From contig OX388313.1 in the NCBI GenBank assembly GCA_947579605.1, forward strand, positions 30,321,214 to 30,385,213: a stretch of 64,000 nucleotides of DNA, in the 5' to 3' direction. The stretch is from Athripsodes cinereus. Taxonomy: Eukaryota > Arthropoda > Insecta > Trichoptera > Leptoceridae. The first letter of the stretch is position 1. Each line of letters starts with the position of its first letter. The notes beneath the pieces are model-generated. The model searched no databases. It saw only the letters and a program-made list of their open reading frames with translations, and was not told where the DNA came from. Of this stretch, positions 1 through 10,810 are shown in pieces. A program made the position numbers and the translations under genes.

Positions 1-454
1 AATTAACCCTTTTTAAAGTTTCACAATCGTCAGTAAATATCTAACGATCTCTGGCGCCATCATGGCGCCATCAAGGGTTTCAGGTTGATGATCAACGATA
101 AATTGTCAACAGCCTGAACACAATCATAAAGAAGGTTGCTGTAAGTTGATATATATGCTCAATGGATGTTAAACAAAATGGTTTGAAACAGGAATTATTA
201 AAATTTTCTACATTATACACTTTTTTTTAATTAACCAGCATTTGTAATAAACCTTAATATATTCTGGTACCCTTGCAGAAATCAATATGTTTATGTTGTG
301 AAGGTGGAGTAGGTTGGCAGCGAGTGAAATTTAACTCGGACCTATCGATTGATTGTTCGAGACTATATCATCAAGCTACCCACCTAAATAAGAATTATAA
401 ATTGTCAATTTTTATTTTCAGATTTCTGTCATCTGTAAATTGCAAAACTTGATT

Positions 455-615
455 TACTTGGCTCTGGGTGTTACATCTATATGTGTTTAGTGCATTGTAT
501 ATAATGTGTATCGTCATGTTAGTACCCATAATACAAGATCCAGTCTTAGTTTGGGACTAGCTCGATCTGTGTCAATTGTCTATCCATGTTATGTTATGTT
601 ATGTTATTTATTTAT
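455..615 (+). repeat. tRNA-derived SINE, 5'-truncated copy
   Basis: The segment from GGCTCTGGGTGTTACAT to the ATGTT repeats matches the 3' two thirds of the copies at 23300-23520 and 54190-54450, sharing GTTAGTACCCATAATACAAG and TTTGGGACTAGCTCGATC. The tRNA-like head is missing here. The element ends in a short (ATGTT)n run, a typical SINE tail. Family membership is read from the three-way match within the window. Confidence 0.7.
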
Positions 616-1220
616 TGATACAATAAACGGCTGTTGTCTCTTATTTCATGTAAATTTAACACACGAAACTATCCCATAAGGCTTAGAAAAGACAACGTTA
701 CCTTATACGGTAGTGCCCTGGATGGGATGAACCCGCAAACCGTCCTTATCTCGAGGTGTACTTTGTCCAATCAAGCTATCAGGCGACATACCGAAAGCTT
801 CGAAATTCTGTCTTAAAAACCACAATGACAGCTTCACGTGTAGCTTTTGTTCATATGTAACCTCTTACAATAGTTAATTTTATTATTGTTGAAACGAAAA
901 TCGCAATAATGACTTGAATATTACATGTTCAATCTTCTCATATACCTACATTTGAACAGCCGTTCCTCTTTTAATACACATTTCGTTATATGAGGCCATT
1001 GGCCTTTAATCGCAATATTCATATTATAAATACGTATATCATACCTCTATATATGATATATATTTACATATTATATCTTTATCCATTTATTAGCATGATC
1101 TTTATGGGCCGATATACATAGAATAAATTATAACGATATTGAAGGAAACGTTCCTTTATAAATATGATTTTGTTTTGCAGTCGGCATCATGGTTCTGAAA
1201 GATCCTTTTGGGCCAGGTTT
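616..1220. other. no gene seen; AT-rich unique sequence
   Basis: Only short, compositionally random open frames are present. A TTTTGCAG splice-acceptor-like site ends at 1180, followed by 46 bp of open sequence before the repeat that begins near 1225. This is too little to call an exon. Confidence 0.4.
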
Positions 1221-1224
1221 TCCA

Positions 1225-2050
1225 GCAGGGTTACTCTTGACACGATCTAAATACGATCTTAATCTTGTCTTGATCTAAAAGTCTAAGATGCGAGAAGTGA
1301 CTAGTAAAAAAAATGCGTGCATGCCAATACTGCGGTAGCTTAGGATAGTCGTTTTCAACATTTACATGAGTATCATAGTTGTAGTGATGTGAGAAGAGAA
1401 AATTCTCCAAAGTAATTTCTCGAGAACGAGAAATTACTCCGAGAATTTCTCCTCTGATGGAAGAGAAATTTCTCTCAATAATTTTTCTTAGTGGTGTTAT
1501 GACCTTTCGCCCAGTAGGTACACTTCGCAACCAACCTGATTGATCCAAAAATTTGTGGGGCTGATTAAGGCCCAAATCAGAGGTTATTAACACTTTTTTA
1601 CCGGCAATTTTTTTTTTACTTAAATATGGGCATGTGGGGTGTCAAACATCAAGATTTTTCATCAGTTATTAGCACTTTTTTCTATGTAGGTACCTAACAT
1701 TTTTTTGTTTCCATAATTAATTGTAGCCATATTGGCGATAAATTGTCTCAACATTTGTACATTGTTATTGATTGATTGAATAAAGTATTTATTATTATTA
1801 TACTGTTAAATAAAAAATAAAAAAAATTCTCCGAAAATTCTCTACTTCGAGAAATTTACCAAGAAATTTCTCGGTAAATTTCTCGAAAAATTATTTCTTG
1901 AGAATTCCACAACACTACATAATTGTATTATGTGACGTAAACCCAAGAATGTACCAGAAACTGGTGTATATATTAATATCGTTGTGATATTGATCTATTT
2001 TTATGAAATAATCTTCTAATTTCATCAAAAAGATAGAGTCGCTAAACATT
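1225..2050. repeat. old dispersed repeat, interrupted by a hAT element
   Basis: Sequence starting GGGTTACTCT and continuing through TCGTTTTCAACATTTACAT and CCAAGAATGTACCAGA is matched by 32146-32510, with scattered differences. The copy here is split by a 536-bp insertion (1382-1917). The copy at 32 kb lacks that insertion and so shows the empty site. A short run GGTTACTCTCGACGCGAT near 26216 may be a third remnant. No coding capacity is recognised. Confidence 0.65.
1382..1917. mobile_element. non-autonomous hAT-like element with 8-bp target duplication
   Basis: The element starts TAGTGATGTG and ends with the inverted form CACAACACTA, so the 10-bp termini differ at one base. It is flanked by CATAGTTG (1374-1381) and CATAATTG (1918-1925), an 8-bp direct repeat with one mismatch, as expected for hAT. 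Subterminal sequence is rich in inverted copies of TTCTCGAGAA-like motifs (around 1410-1470 and 1830-1905). The centre holds a LINE-like 3' tail (ATTGATTGATTGAATAAAG, then ATTATTATT) that may be a nested insertion. No transposase frame is present; the 120-residue minus-strand frame across it is not recognisable. Confidence 0.75.
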
Positions 2051-2064
2051 TTTTTGGTTTTATC

Positions 2065-2077
2065 GGGGGGGGGGGGG
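2065..2077. repeat. 13-bp G homopolymer
   Basis: Thirteen consecutive G residues. A longer G15 tract lies at 28172-28186 and a C10/C5 tract at 20185-20200. Such runs are prone to length error in assembly. Confidence 0.9.
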
Positions 2078-2149
2078 ATTTCCAATTCAGCCAGCAGACT
2101 GAGAAATTTAGCTTTGAATCTATATCTAGGTTCAAAATGCTATACCATC

Positions 2150-2345
2150 ACTACTACTACTACTATACCATCACGGCATATCCTACAAGTGGGGTAGCCA
2201 GCGGACTAACTGCATGTAATAAACATGCAGATTGTACTCTCCATGCTAATAAAAATATAAAAGGTCAATAATTGTCGTCTAAGTGACGTCTTAGGAACAT
2301 CTGTCTTTTACAGAACACTCGAAAACTTACAGAAAAGTTTGTTTA
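2150..2345 (-). repeat. SINE with (TAG)n tail, internally deleted copy
   Basis: On the minus strand this is the dispersed SINE whose most complete copy is at 44707-44965. The tail side is the CTACTACTAC run at 2150-2168, followed by the conserved block with CCATCACGGCATATCC and TGGGGTAGCCAGCGGAC. The head side (CACTCGAAAACTTACAG) is present near 2320-2335, and the middle block with the GGATGGGTGGCAAAC motif has been lost. Confidence 0.7.
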
Positions 2346-2663
2346 TCGGGGAATCTAATGAATAAATAATTATGTGCTACGTTTTCCGGTCTTAATGCAT
2401 AAAATTACGTGTGTGTATGTAAATAAAAATATTATTTGAACACATTACTTATGTATGGATTATATTATGCACTAGTGTAGGTTTACTCGGCTGTGCTCAG
2501 GAAATAAATGTCAAATAAGCATTTTTAGCTAGCATTAGTACTTACCTTAGAAATGGGAAAAAAAAAATTGAGGGAATTTTTCAAAAACTTGCAACACTAT
2601 GATTCGATATTTTTGACAGTTCTTTGGCCATAGTCGATCATGATATCGACAATAATATAAATA

Positions 2664-2966
2664 TCTAATATATGAAATTCTTGTGTCACGTTGTTTGTTA
2701 TCATACTCCTTCGAAACGGCTGGACCAATTATAATAAAATTTTCTGTGCTTATAGGTAGGTCTGAGAATCGGCAAACATCTATTTTTCATACTCCTAAAA
2801 GTTAAGGGTTGTCCACCCCAAATTTTATTTTTTTATTTTTTTGGTATTGTTTTTTACAGCCCTAAATTTTCACCCTTCTACCATCAACCCCTATTTTTAA
2901 TAGCGATATTAGTATAAAATATGGCACATATATATAGTACAAAACAACGTTTGCCGGGTCAGCTAG
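2664..2966 (+). mobile_element. Helitron-like non-autonomous element
   Basis: The segment begins TC (after A) and ends CTAG (before T), the Helitron terminal rule and insertion between A and T. It contains the blocks CGAAACGGCTGGACCAATT and GGTCTGAGAATCGGC, and a terminal GCCGGGTCAGCTAG that I know as a common repeat end in Lepidoptera. No Rep/helicase coding sequence is present. Assignment rests on the ends plus recognition of the repeat; a different repeat class with the same 3' end is possible. Confidence 0.6.
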
Positions 2967-3069
2967 TAATACTATTTAATGTCCATAAAAATCTAATGAT
3001 ACATAAGTAAGTAATACCCATAAGTAGTTGCCGAGTATCGTATTAAGACGAATCATATTGACTCTGCCC

Positions 3070-3340
3070 TTGGTACTATTTGAGATGGCTGGATAGTCCA
3101 ATCCTTGAGAGACATAATTTATCACATTTGGGGTAAGGATTTTCCACATTTATAATGGCCTTGCGACGGCCGACGTTGTTTAGTCCACTTTGATTGCGAA
3201 CAACATTTCTCCAACTCGTGCGGTCCGCAGTCATACTCTCCCAGTTGTCCTGGACATTTATTAGCTCCAGGATTTCGTGAAGAACACCCTTGAAACTCTT
3301 ATGCTGACCTTCATGTCTCTCTGGCCACATCGAGCTCTGA
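3070..3340 (-). pseudogene. RT C-terminal fragment with terminal zinc-finger-like motif
   Basis: An 84-codon minus-strand frame (3076-3330) includes DNWESMTADRTSWRNVV, the 'A.DR..W' signature found downstream of the polymerase domain in several insect LINEs. It then has CDKLCLSRIGLSSH, which resembles the Cys/His 'SRIGL.SH' finger closing many of those ORFs. No polymerase motifs remain, so this is a 5'-truncated retrotransposon relic. The start codon is arbitrary. Confidence 0.6.
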
Positions 3341-3419
3341 ATATAAAATATTTTAGGAGTCGGTTTTCCGGGAAATGTGACCTGACCAGCGGAGCTATTT
3401 GTATTTCGATGCTTATGGT

Positions 3420-3677
3420 ATCTGCTCAGTCAATAAATCTTCTTCTTAAAGTGCCATGTCAGGTCCTCCCGACGTCAGCTATCATCCTGGCGTAGGTTTC
3501 TCTCTCCTGTGCTAGCTGGAACAGCTCTTCCACCCTCTGGACTCCGTTCCACTCTAGGATATTTCTCAGCCAGGACATCTGACGTTTTCCCACACTGCGA
3601 CAATATAATATATAAGATAATTTAAATGTTTTTAACCCAAAAACTCTCCAGAGGTTGAGTCCATTGAGGAAATACAT
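3420..3677 (-). pseudogene. RT C-terminal fragment, GGCAC-tail LINE family
   Basis: The minus-strand frame 3459-3677 reads KRQMSWLRNILEWNG, ELFQLAQERETYARM and IADVGRT. It aligns with the end of the better preserved fragment at 33352-33960 (RQTSWLRNIRDWTG, ELFRVVQDREAFAGV, IANVGGT). The following tail (on the minus strand GACCTGACATGGCAC, then AAGAAGAAG) also matches. It is the 3' end of the same LINE family. Confidence 0.65.
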
Positions 3678-4029
3678 ATATATTATACAAACAGGTTAAA
3701 ATATTTATGTATGAATATCCATAACTTAATTATCCACGTGTAGTGTATTTTCTTTGACATTGTTTTGTTCTACGCTGTGTATGATGTACGTGTATTATAT
3801 ACCTATACTTACATTGTTTATTTCAAATGTATTAAAATCCTCGACGTTGCACGGGTAAAAGCTTGTATTTATGCATACTTGTTTTATTTTATGATATAAC
3901 AAACATTTTTTTTGTGTATTTACATACGGCGCAAGCCTGTTACATGTTCAAACATTAAGACAGAACATAAAATACACGTAATACAAATTAATTCACGTAG
4001 ATACTGCTAGGTACTAGCAAGAAAACCAG

Positions 4030-4150
4030 GTGCATTTTTTTTAAATTTTGTTTTGGTTTTTTTTACTGAGATCGCCTCGGCCAAAAACTGTTATGGTCTC
4101 AGTGCAGGGTGACATTTTTAAGACAATAATAATAACAATAATAAAAAAAA
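4030..4150 (+). repeat. LINE 3' end with (TAA)n-like tail
   Basis: GAGATCGCCTCGGCCAAAAA, GTCTCAGTGCAGGGTGACAT and a run of ATAATAATAA match copies at 43665-43740 and 48540-48625. At 43450-43602 the same tail follows the C-terminal end of an RT-like frame, so this is most likely the 3' untranslated end of that LINE. Confidence 0.6.
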
Positions 4151-4789
4151 CATGCAAGCTGTCCTCTCCATGCTAACAAAAAAATAAAATTCAGGATGGG
4201 TGGTAAATCTCATCGCTGAATTTTAGATGAAACAAGTGTTAATTAAGTGAAATGTGCAAGTTGTAACATGGTTCAATGATTATAATGTATTATAAGTTAC
4301 AATGTGTCAAGTTTTAGAATAACATCCTCCCCTCATACCAGCATTTCATTGCTGTTTGGGGAAGACAAAATGTTTTTGTTATCTAGATTACCTACCTATG
4401 TTGTTGTTTGTATTATACTTTGTTCACTTTGAGAATCGATAATAAATAAATAAATAAATAAAAATAGAAACACGTCTTCATCTTTTCAAACTCCTGATGC
4501 CATTTATGGGACACTCTCAAATTTACGGAAATAATGGGAGACCGCAATTCTTAACCGGTTATTCCACGGAACTTAAACGAAATCAATCGAGTAATTTGAC
4601 TAGTACGAGTGCTATCAACAAGTTCAATGTCAAGGCGACAATGTTGTATTTAACATTATTTATATTACTATATACTAGATTACATTGTACGTACTTATAA
4701 TAATTTTATTATATCGTACGACTAGTCAATACGATTTTTTATATAAAAACAACCTATTCATGTACACACACCTATGCAAGTAGTATTGT

Positions 4790-5000
4790 AAAATTGGCAT
4801 TCACATTTCTCAGCATTATACAACCAAATAAGTCTCCATATGATCAGTCATGATCACACAAAAACTTAACAGTCTAATGCCGGGAAAAATTCACCTATCC
4901 AGATATACAGGATATCAAAGGATTAGGCTCAAAACGCTGATCCAAAATACCAGCATTGTGCCTGAAATATCTGTGTTCTAAAACTTTCTTACACTATTAC
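4790..5000 (+). repeat. dispersed repeat, one of an inverted pair
   Basis: The stretch containing TTCTCAGCATTATAC, CAGTCATGATCACA, TATCCAGATAT, GGATTAGGCTC and CATTGTGCCTGAAA is matched, reversed and complemented, at 21695-21870 with scattered differences. No coding sequence or termini were recognised. Confidence 0.5.
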
Positions 5001-5469
5001 AAGTGTTTATTATAATAGATTTTGGAATTTTGATGTGAAAATTTACCGGAAAATTTAATTTGGTAAATATTTTATCAAACATTTTGGAGTTACCACTGTA
5101 GCTGACATGACTAAAGATATAAACGAATCTAGAATGCCGAATATTTTATGATGAATTATTATGAATAAAAAACTTATATTAAATACATTTTATATCTTGA
5201 ATTGAGCGATGGGGTTTGCCTCATCTTTGCCTTGACTCAAATTTGATCATTTTGAATTATATATTTCCGATGTTTGCCTTTAATGTTTTGGGTAATTTCT
5301 AGTAATAATTATGAATTGAGAGGCTTCCTTATAAGTGTTTCAATAATATATATAATAATTATTACTATCCTTCTAAGTGTAATATCGTGATTTTATCCAT
5401 TACCTCAAAACTATTGATTTTGAGTTGTCTAGTTCTAGCATTGAACCCACGAATTAATGTTTTAATTTT

Positions 5470-5700
5470 TTGTTGGCAGTGGGAGGACAGCTTGTATGTT
5501 TATTACATACAGCTGGTCTGCTGTATGCATGATGATACAGAAGTGGTAATTAATACTTCATCGGTGACATTATTAATTGCGCGTCGACTTTCAAGAACTT
5601 TCTCTTTCATCGTTAGACTAACTAGTTTTTTATTATCAATAATAATTCAACATGAAATTCCACCAAATACCGTCGGTTGATAACATTAACAATATATTCA
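5470..5700 (-). repeat. composite of SINE fragment and Penelope-type hairpin repeat
   Basis: 5470-5535 is a fragment of the (TAG)n SINE in plus orientation (TTTGTTGGCAGTGGGAGGA, ACAGCTGGTCTGCTG). 5553-5625, read on the minus strand, is a decayed hammerhead-like motif (ACGATGA, hairpin, then TTGAAAGTCGAC) matching 25262-25330. 5650-5690 (GAAATTCCACCAAATACCG) also matches 25192-25225 but in the opposite relative order, so the two loci are rearranged versions of one repeat. Confidence 0.45.
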
Positions 5701-6084
5701 CGAGTTCAGCAACCTTTTTAATGAACTTTCACATTTGAAAAAATAAATTAAACAAGTTGAAAAAATATTTTTATTACAGTTCGTAATATCTCCTTCATGA
5801 GTCCATTGCACTCACTGAATAACAATGACTAATTAGATTAATCATTTTATTATTATTTAATTAGAATAAACAGACCTGGTTGGTTGGTAGGTATATACTA
5901 ATAATAATAATAATAAAACTCTCCTTATCATAATGAACTTTTAACAAATAATATAGTCTGGTTGACTTCTAAATATCCAGTCCGTGTATATTAAATGATG
6001 ATAAAGAATGAGTGCTTTCAAACATCGGGGTAGAAATTTCAGTTTTTTTTATAATATAAAATTTATTATTATTTTTTATTTTAT

Positions 6085-6180
6085 TATACCATCACGGCAC
6101 ATCCCACAAGTGGGGTAGCCAGCAGATCAGCTGCATGTAAGAAACATGCAAACTGTCCTCTCCGTGCCAATAAAATTTAT
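6085..6180 (-). repeat. (TAG)n SINE, tail half
   Basis: TACCATCACGGCACATCCC, TGGGGTAGCCAGCAG, GCATGTAAGAAACATGCA and CTGTCCTCTCCGTGCCAA form the conserved 3' half of the SINE. The head half is absent. Confidence 0.7.
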
Positions 6181-6194
6181 TTATTTATTAAAAT

Positions 6195-6375
6195 GTTGTT
6201 CTTGGATTTTTAGTAAAAGCCCGAATACAACCTTATAGAATATAGACCTTTCACGGTAAGATAAAAGCATGGACCGTGAAAGGGAAATTAGCCGGCACCT
6301 GGGATCGAACCGTGTACCTCTTGTTCGTGTGGCCGAGACTCTAACTTTAGGCTACGACGAACTCTTTTTTATCAG
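6195..6375 (-). repeat. second tRNA-derived SINE family
   Basis: On the minus strand an RNA polymerase III B-box-like motif GGTTCGATCCC (near 6305) lies downstream of a tRNA-like stretch beginning CGTCGTAGCCTAAAGTT. The body then has CCTTTCACGG, an inverted CCGTGAAAGG, and AAGGTTGTATTCGGG. The body matches 12180-12290 and 43850-43965, which lack the tRNA-like head. This is the only copy here with an intact internal promoter region. Confidence 0.6.
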
Positions 6376-6714
6376 GAAAATTATTTTATTTCAATTCATT
6401 TCATTGAAGATTCCAGTTTTTTTTCCAATGATTCTCACCATTTATGGTGCTCTTGGTCAGTTTCAAGTATATAAGATGATTTTCAATACGACGGTCTTCA
6501 CACCAGCCCATGGGCCATCATGTTTTGAAAATGTCCAATGAGTGTGGGCAAAAAAAACGCTGTTCTTTTGTCTACACAAGGTTTACGATACCCTGGATGA
6601 CTGGATTTTTCAAAATACACCGTTGATTCAACTGACGCAGATTGGAAGGGCTGGTATCTGTTCTGTTCTACGATCATGAAGGGAGTGTATTTATCTGAAA
6701 GAGGGGACTTGAGA

Positions 6715-6925
6715 AAGTGAGAACATCCGAAAACTACGTTGCTTGATCACGTGAATCAAATTCTCAAGGACGGTTGCGTGTTGACTTAAAGAATATGCGT
6801 GCATTCATAAGAAAATGCATGAATGTGGAGGAAGAGAAAGAAGTAGGTGTGTTAGGTAAGATCGATATGGCGTTCTGTTCTGTCTGCAAACCCCACTTGG
6901 GATATGGCACGAGGGTATAGATAGG
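6715..6925 (+). pseudogene. RT C-terminal fragment of the LINE that shares its tail with the SINE
   Basis: Conceptual reading gives DHVNQILKDG, a broken middle, then WRSVLSANPTWDMARGY, interrupted by stops. The 3' end CCCCACTTGGGATATGGC is related to the end of the (TAG)n SINE. Other copies are at 38985-39185, 45125-45415, 48625-48835 and 54590-54755. Confidence 0.55.
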
Positions 6926-7399
6926 CAAATAAAATAAAACGATATTGCTTGTACTTCCATTTATAAAACACATCTTTCTATATACAATCAAATGTACATT
7001 GGGTCCATGTTAAAGTAAACAAGTACAAAACTATTAACATTATAGTATGTAAGTAGGGGGGGATAGGGCAACTCCGGACACTTAATTTAAATACAAATAA
7101 AATGCTTATGAATCCTAGCGCACATTTTTTTTGTAATAAAACAAAGACACAGAAGTATATTGATTAACTATTAATTATAATATCTGCAGTTTCAGTTAGA
7201 TTCAGTAGGGCGAACACATTTTCAAGGTGCCTTAAAATCGGCATGTAAAATTAAAAAAAAAAACAAACAAACTATAATGTTATTAAAACTGACAAATATT
7301 GCAAATAAATTTAGAATTTTTATAGTAGTAGCATAAGTTGCAGATAGCAAATAGCATAGTAAGATAAGTTGAAACAAGTGTTTCATTCTTCGATAAGTT

Positions 7400-7445
7400 A
7401 TCAATCACGAGAGAAACGTTTCCGACTTATCAGGTCATTATCAAT
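7400..7445 (-). repeat. hammerhead-like motif (degenerate)
   Basis: The minus strand reads CCTGATAAGTCGGAAACG followed by TTTCTCTC. It resembles the motifs at 22548-22595 and 63690-63740, which lie inside short inverted repeats. It lacks the normal stem II of a hammerhead ribozyme. Confidence 0.4.
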
Positions 7446-8439
7446 CTTTGATCTCTTCAATTTACCAAATCTAAAAAAATTTCTTCTACATTTTTGTCGG
7501 ATTTTTGTCGTTTCATTATCCTCAATTTCATTTTTTTCTTTGATATTGTATTTATATTAAATCTAATTTCCAATGCTTAAGTTATAAAATTTAATTGTTT
7601 ATTTATAGTTACATAATTTACGGCACAGGCCATTTAAAAATTAATATACACGACAGTAACTTAAATCAAAAATATAAATATACTTAATAGACACAACACA
7701 AGTCCACAAAACAGAAATTGGAAGATAAATAACAAATCATAGTACAGGTTCCTAATTTAGAAGAATGGGAGATCAGAAAGTATAATTTTTTTGGTCAAAA
7801 GATTAGTTTTTTTTTAAATAATCACACTCAAGGTAAGTGGAGTAATAAAATGTTGTCAATTGTATAAATTAATGTCAGTTGTATAAAATAACGTAAAATG
7901 ATAAAAAAAAATATAATAAGTTGTAAATGGGGTATTGTCAACAATATAGAAAATTAAATAACAATTTACAAAGTTATTATCAAAAAGATATAATAATCAA
8001 TTAAGATCAATCGTGAGAATTTACGAAATCTTAAAAAAAAATCATACAATTTCAATATCCGGGGGTACACGATCACCATGTGTCCGGAACTACACGACTT
8101 TCCCTTACAACAATAATAATACACCAATATGTACAGTTGTACACGTACTGTACATTTGTTCAATCATAATGTACCTATATCAAAGTTAGTACTGTACTGT
8201 AGTTAGTATGAGAGACCTCTACGAAGGTCAGTCGAGTATTTTCCCTTCAATGTTAAGGTCACATAGAGACCGAGTACTGAGTACCTACTTGTACATGTAG
8301 GTACACACAATAATATGTTCCATACTAGCATTAATTTATTAATATACACGGAGTTGTACGAGATTCGTCATTGTGTCTAAAATTTTAACATACGCCTATG
8401 AATTAATAAATCGATATAATATTATCTTAAGATTCTCAG

Positions 8440-8590
8440 GTCTTCTTCCTCTTCTTCCTCTTGATGTAGATCATCGATCTGTTAGTTCGGAAGTTGATGC
8501 CTCTTGTGATGCTGAAGACCAGCTCTCTTTCCATCTTTTTGACGGTCTTCCTCGGGGACGTGAACCGACTAGATTCTTAAGTGATAGAGA
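8440..8590 (-). pseudogene. short RT C-terminal remnant
   Basis: On the minus strand one frame reads VGSRPRGRPSKRWKESW, the basic 'RGRP..RW' block that follows the polymerase in many insect LINE ORFs. The 83-codon plus-strand frame overlapping it is a shadow. Too short to place in a family. Confidence 0.35.
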
Positions 8591-8659
8591 TAAAATGGTG
8601 GATAATTTACTATATAAAAAATAATTTAATTAATTAATTTTATAATTTTTTTATATTTA

Positions 8660-8740
8660 TACAAAAGCGGGGCAGCCAGCGGACTAACTTCATATAATCA
8701 AATCAACATGCAGATTTTCCTATCCATCCTGATAAAAAAA
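8660..8740 (-). repeat. (TAG)n SINE fragment
   Basis: GGGGCAGCCAGCGGACTAAC followed by CAACATGCAG and TATCCATCCTGATAAAA is a diverged piece of the SINE's 3' half. Confidence 0.55.
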
Positions 8741-8944
8741 ATAATATATTCATAATGAGAGACATGGTTCATAATAATATCCTATCATATTCGTATGATA
8801 ATATGATAATCGAGATTAGAGGGAAGAAATTACTAATATAGTGATTATCTCGCCACTGAATATGGTCCCATTTTTATACGTATTTTTTATGTTGATATTA
8901 AATTGATTTCTTGGTTTTGTTATGTTATTGATGATGTGCAAAAA

Positions 8945-9448
8945 AGCTGAAATCTAAGATCATCTCCAGAAAGTCTAAGATACAAATTTATAAGACACTC
9001 ATTCGACCTGTCCTGACCTATGCCGCCGAAACATGGACACTCACTAAGGCGGATGAGCTGAGACTGGACATATTCGAAAGAAAAATCTTAAGACGCATAT
9101 ATGGGCCCATATGCGAAAACGGAGTTTGGCGAAGTAGATACAACTACGAACTCTACACGTTGTATCAAGATGTGAATATCACCAAGCACATCAAAATCTG
9201 CCGACTCCGATGGCTAGGGCATGTGGAAAGGATGAACGACACATCAACAATCAAAAGAATATACTCCACAAAGCCCAGTGGCAGAAGAAGCGTCGGGAGG
9301 CCAAAGTTGAGATGGATGGATGGGGTGGAAAAGGACCTGCGAGCTTTGGGCGTGACCAATTGGCGACGAGAGGTGATGGATAGGAGGGAGTGGAGGCGAC
9401 TTCTTGAGGAGGCCAAGACCCACACAGGGTTGTAGCGCCATTGATGAT
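8945..9448 (+). pseudogene. 5'-truncated RT insertion with target-site duplication
   Basis: One frame stays open from about 8944 to the TAG at 9433. It covers the end of an RT ORF: IYKTLIRPVLTYAAETWTL (the 'YG/AETW' block), LDIFERKILRRIYGP, RLRWLGHVERM, GRPKLRWMDGVEKDLRAL and EWRRLLEEAKTHTGL. The insertion ends in GAT repeats and is flanked by GATGATGTGCAAAAA at 8930-8944 and again at 9449-9463. The open frame and intact duplication indicate a fairly young insertion. The catalytic RT and endonuclease parts are missing, so it cannot be functional. Confidence 0.8.
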
Positions 9449-9576
9449 GATGATGTGCAAAAAGAATTAAACATTTTTTAAAATACATACATATTTGTTA
9501 CTGTAATTGTTAATGTAGGTACTTGTTAATGTACTTATTGTTGATTATAATTTAATTGTTTTGTGTCTTTTTTTAG

Positions 9577-9707
9577 GGGCTTTCGTCAAGAAGTGGAGGC
9601 GAATGAGGCTAGGAAGTAGAAAAAGATTTTTGGATGATTTTTATAAGGAACATTTAACACCATTCTATAGCGGTTTCAGATTTTTTGACAAATCTCGTAA
9701 AAAAAAG
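9577..9707 (+). CDS. possible isolated host exon (hypothetical)
   Basis: A pyrimidine-rich TTGTGTCTTTTTTTAG precedes it and AAG/GTTAGT follows, fitting both splice consensuses. Entering with two leftover bases, 43 codons are open to the donor: a very basic sequence with KKWRRMRLGSRKRFLDDFY, KEHLTPFYSGFRFF and DKSRKKK. The other two frames have stops within it. If unspliced, the frame ends at a TAA five codons later. I do not recognise the protein and see no linked exon, so this may be a chance match or part of a long-intron gene. Confidence 0.3.
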
Positions 9708-9725
9708 GTTAGTCTGCTGGCGTAA

Positions 9726-10420
9726 AAGCGCCAATAATATACACAATAGACCGTAGATCTCTGAATGGAAGAACACATTCTTTTACAGTCAAGCAAGAAA
9801 AAATAAAGGTTGCTATAAAAGATATACATGATTTTTGTCTAAACATACAAACACACGGACTTAACAAGTACTTGTATAAGGGTAATATCTTTCTTCTTCA
9901 TAACGTCTAGATGTACATATTTTGTTTATTGTTCATTAAATATAAATTAGTTATTTATATTTATAAATGATATGTATTAATTTAATATTTGTTTTTGTTA
10001 TTAATAATGATATCGAATTAAAATCAATATTTATTTTAATATCCTCTGTACATCCTATTACTTCACATCCCTATTCAGTGAGAAAGAGAGAACCAAATGC
10101 TAATTGGTTGATTCATTCATACATTTTTTATTAATTATTGTATTTGAACGTTTGGTTTATTTTAGTTAACTGCTTGCTAATACATAAAATTTGTTTTTGA
10201 TGTATTTTGGTGTCTTATTCATTTCGAAAGTTGGGAACTATTTAGTACTGAATTTTGTGTTGTTTTGATAAAAAATCATCTAAATTTGATGTTTTTTAAG
10301 ACTCAAACATTTCTGGTAAATTTAGGATCTTTGCTGGTCCACGTATTGAATGTGGACATATTATTTTGCCAATATATTCTGTAATTGACTCCTGTAAAAA
10401 TGAAAATAAAAAAATTTCAT
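9726..10420. other. no gene seen
   Basis: AT-rich sequence without recognisable repeat, RNA gene or long frame. Confidence 0.4.
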
Positions 10421-10424
10421 AACA

Positions 10425-10545
10425 GCATTTCCCATAAGTGGGATAGCCAGAGAACTAACTGTAATATATTGTGTTAGGACGTTAAGGATGGGTGGCGTAC
10501 CTAATCGCTGAATTGGTCCTTCGATGAAAGACCGGATAGCAGTCT
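10425..10545 (-). repeat. (TAG)n SINE, partial
   Basis: CATTTCCCATAAGTGGGATA, GCCAGAGAACTAACTG and GGATGGGTGGCGTACC, TAATCGCTGAA are the SINE middle and tail blocks in diverged form. Confidence 0.55.
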
Positions 10546-10604
10546 AGCCGCTAGAAGACGCGACGTATAAATGATGAAGAATTGCATTTTTATTTTAAAT
10601 ATTA

Positions 10605-10810
10605 CTAGCACCCGGGAAAGAATTGGCCTCCCACTCTTAACCGTATGTTTACAACTGTCCTGTAAAAGGCAGGTATTAAAATAAAGGCTTTTTACTTCTT
10701 AAAATCAACGATGAAGTTTACTACCCATCCTGAATGTCACAATTTTTTGTTGGCACGTAGAAGACAACATGCATCTTTATTACATTCAGCTGATCTGTCT
10801 GGTGATGATT
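10605..10810 (+). repeat. (TAG)n SINE, nearly full length
   Basis: It begins CACCCGGGAAAGAATTGG, the expected head, and runs through CAACTGTCCTGTAAAAGGCA, ACTACCCATCCTGAATG, TTGTTGGCACGTAGAAG and CAGCTGATCTGTCTGG. The last 50 bases of tail are missing. Plus orientation, opposite to the adjacent copy at 10425-10545. Confidence 0.65.

Noticed and set aside
1181..1226. Small exon after a TTTTGCAG acceptor
   Set aside because: Only 46 bp before repeat sequence begins, no donor, and reading depends on an arbitrary frame.
1231..1593. 120-codon minus-strand frame as a hypothetical gene
   Set aside because: It spans the border between a dispersed repeat and a hAT element and has no recognisable domain.
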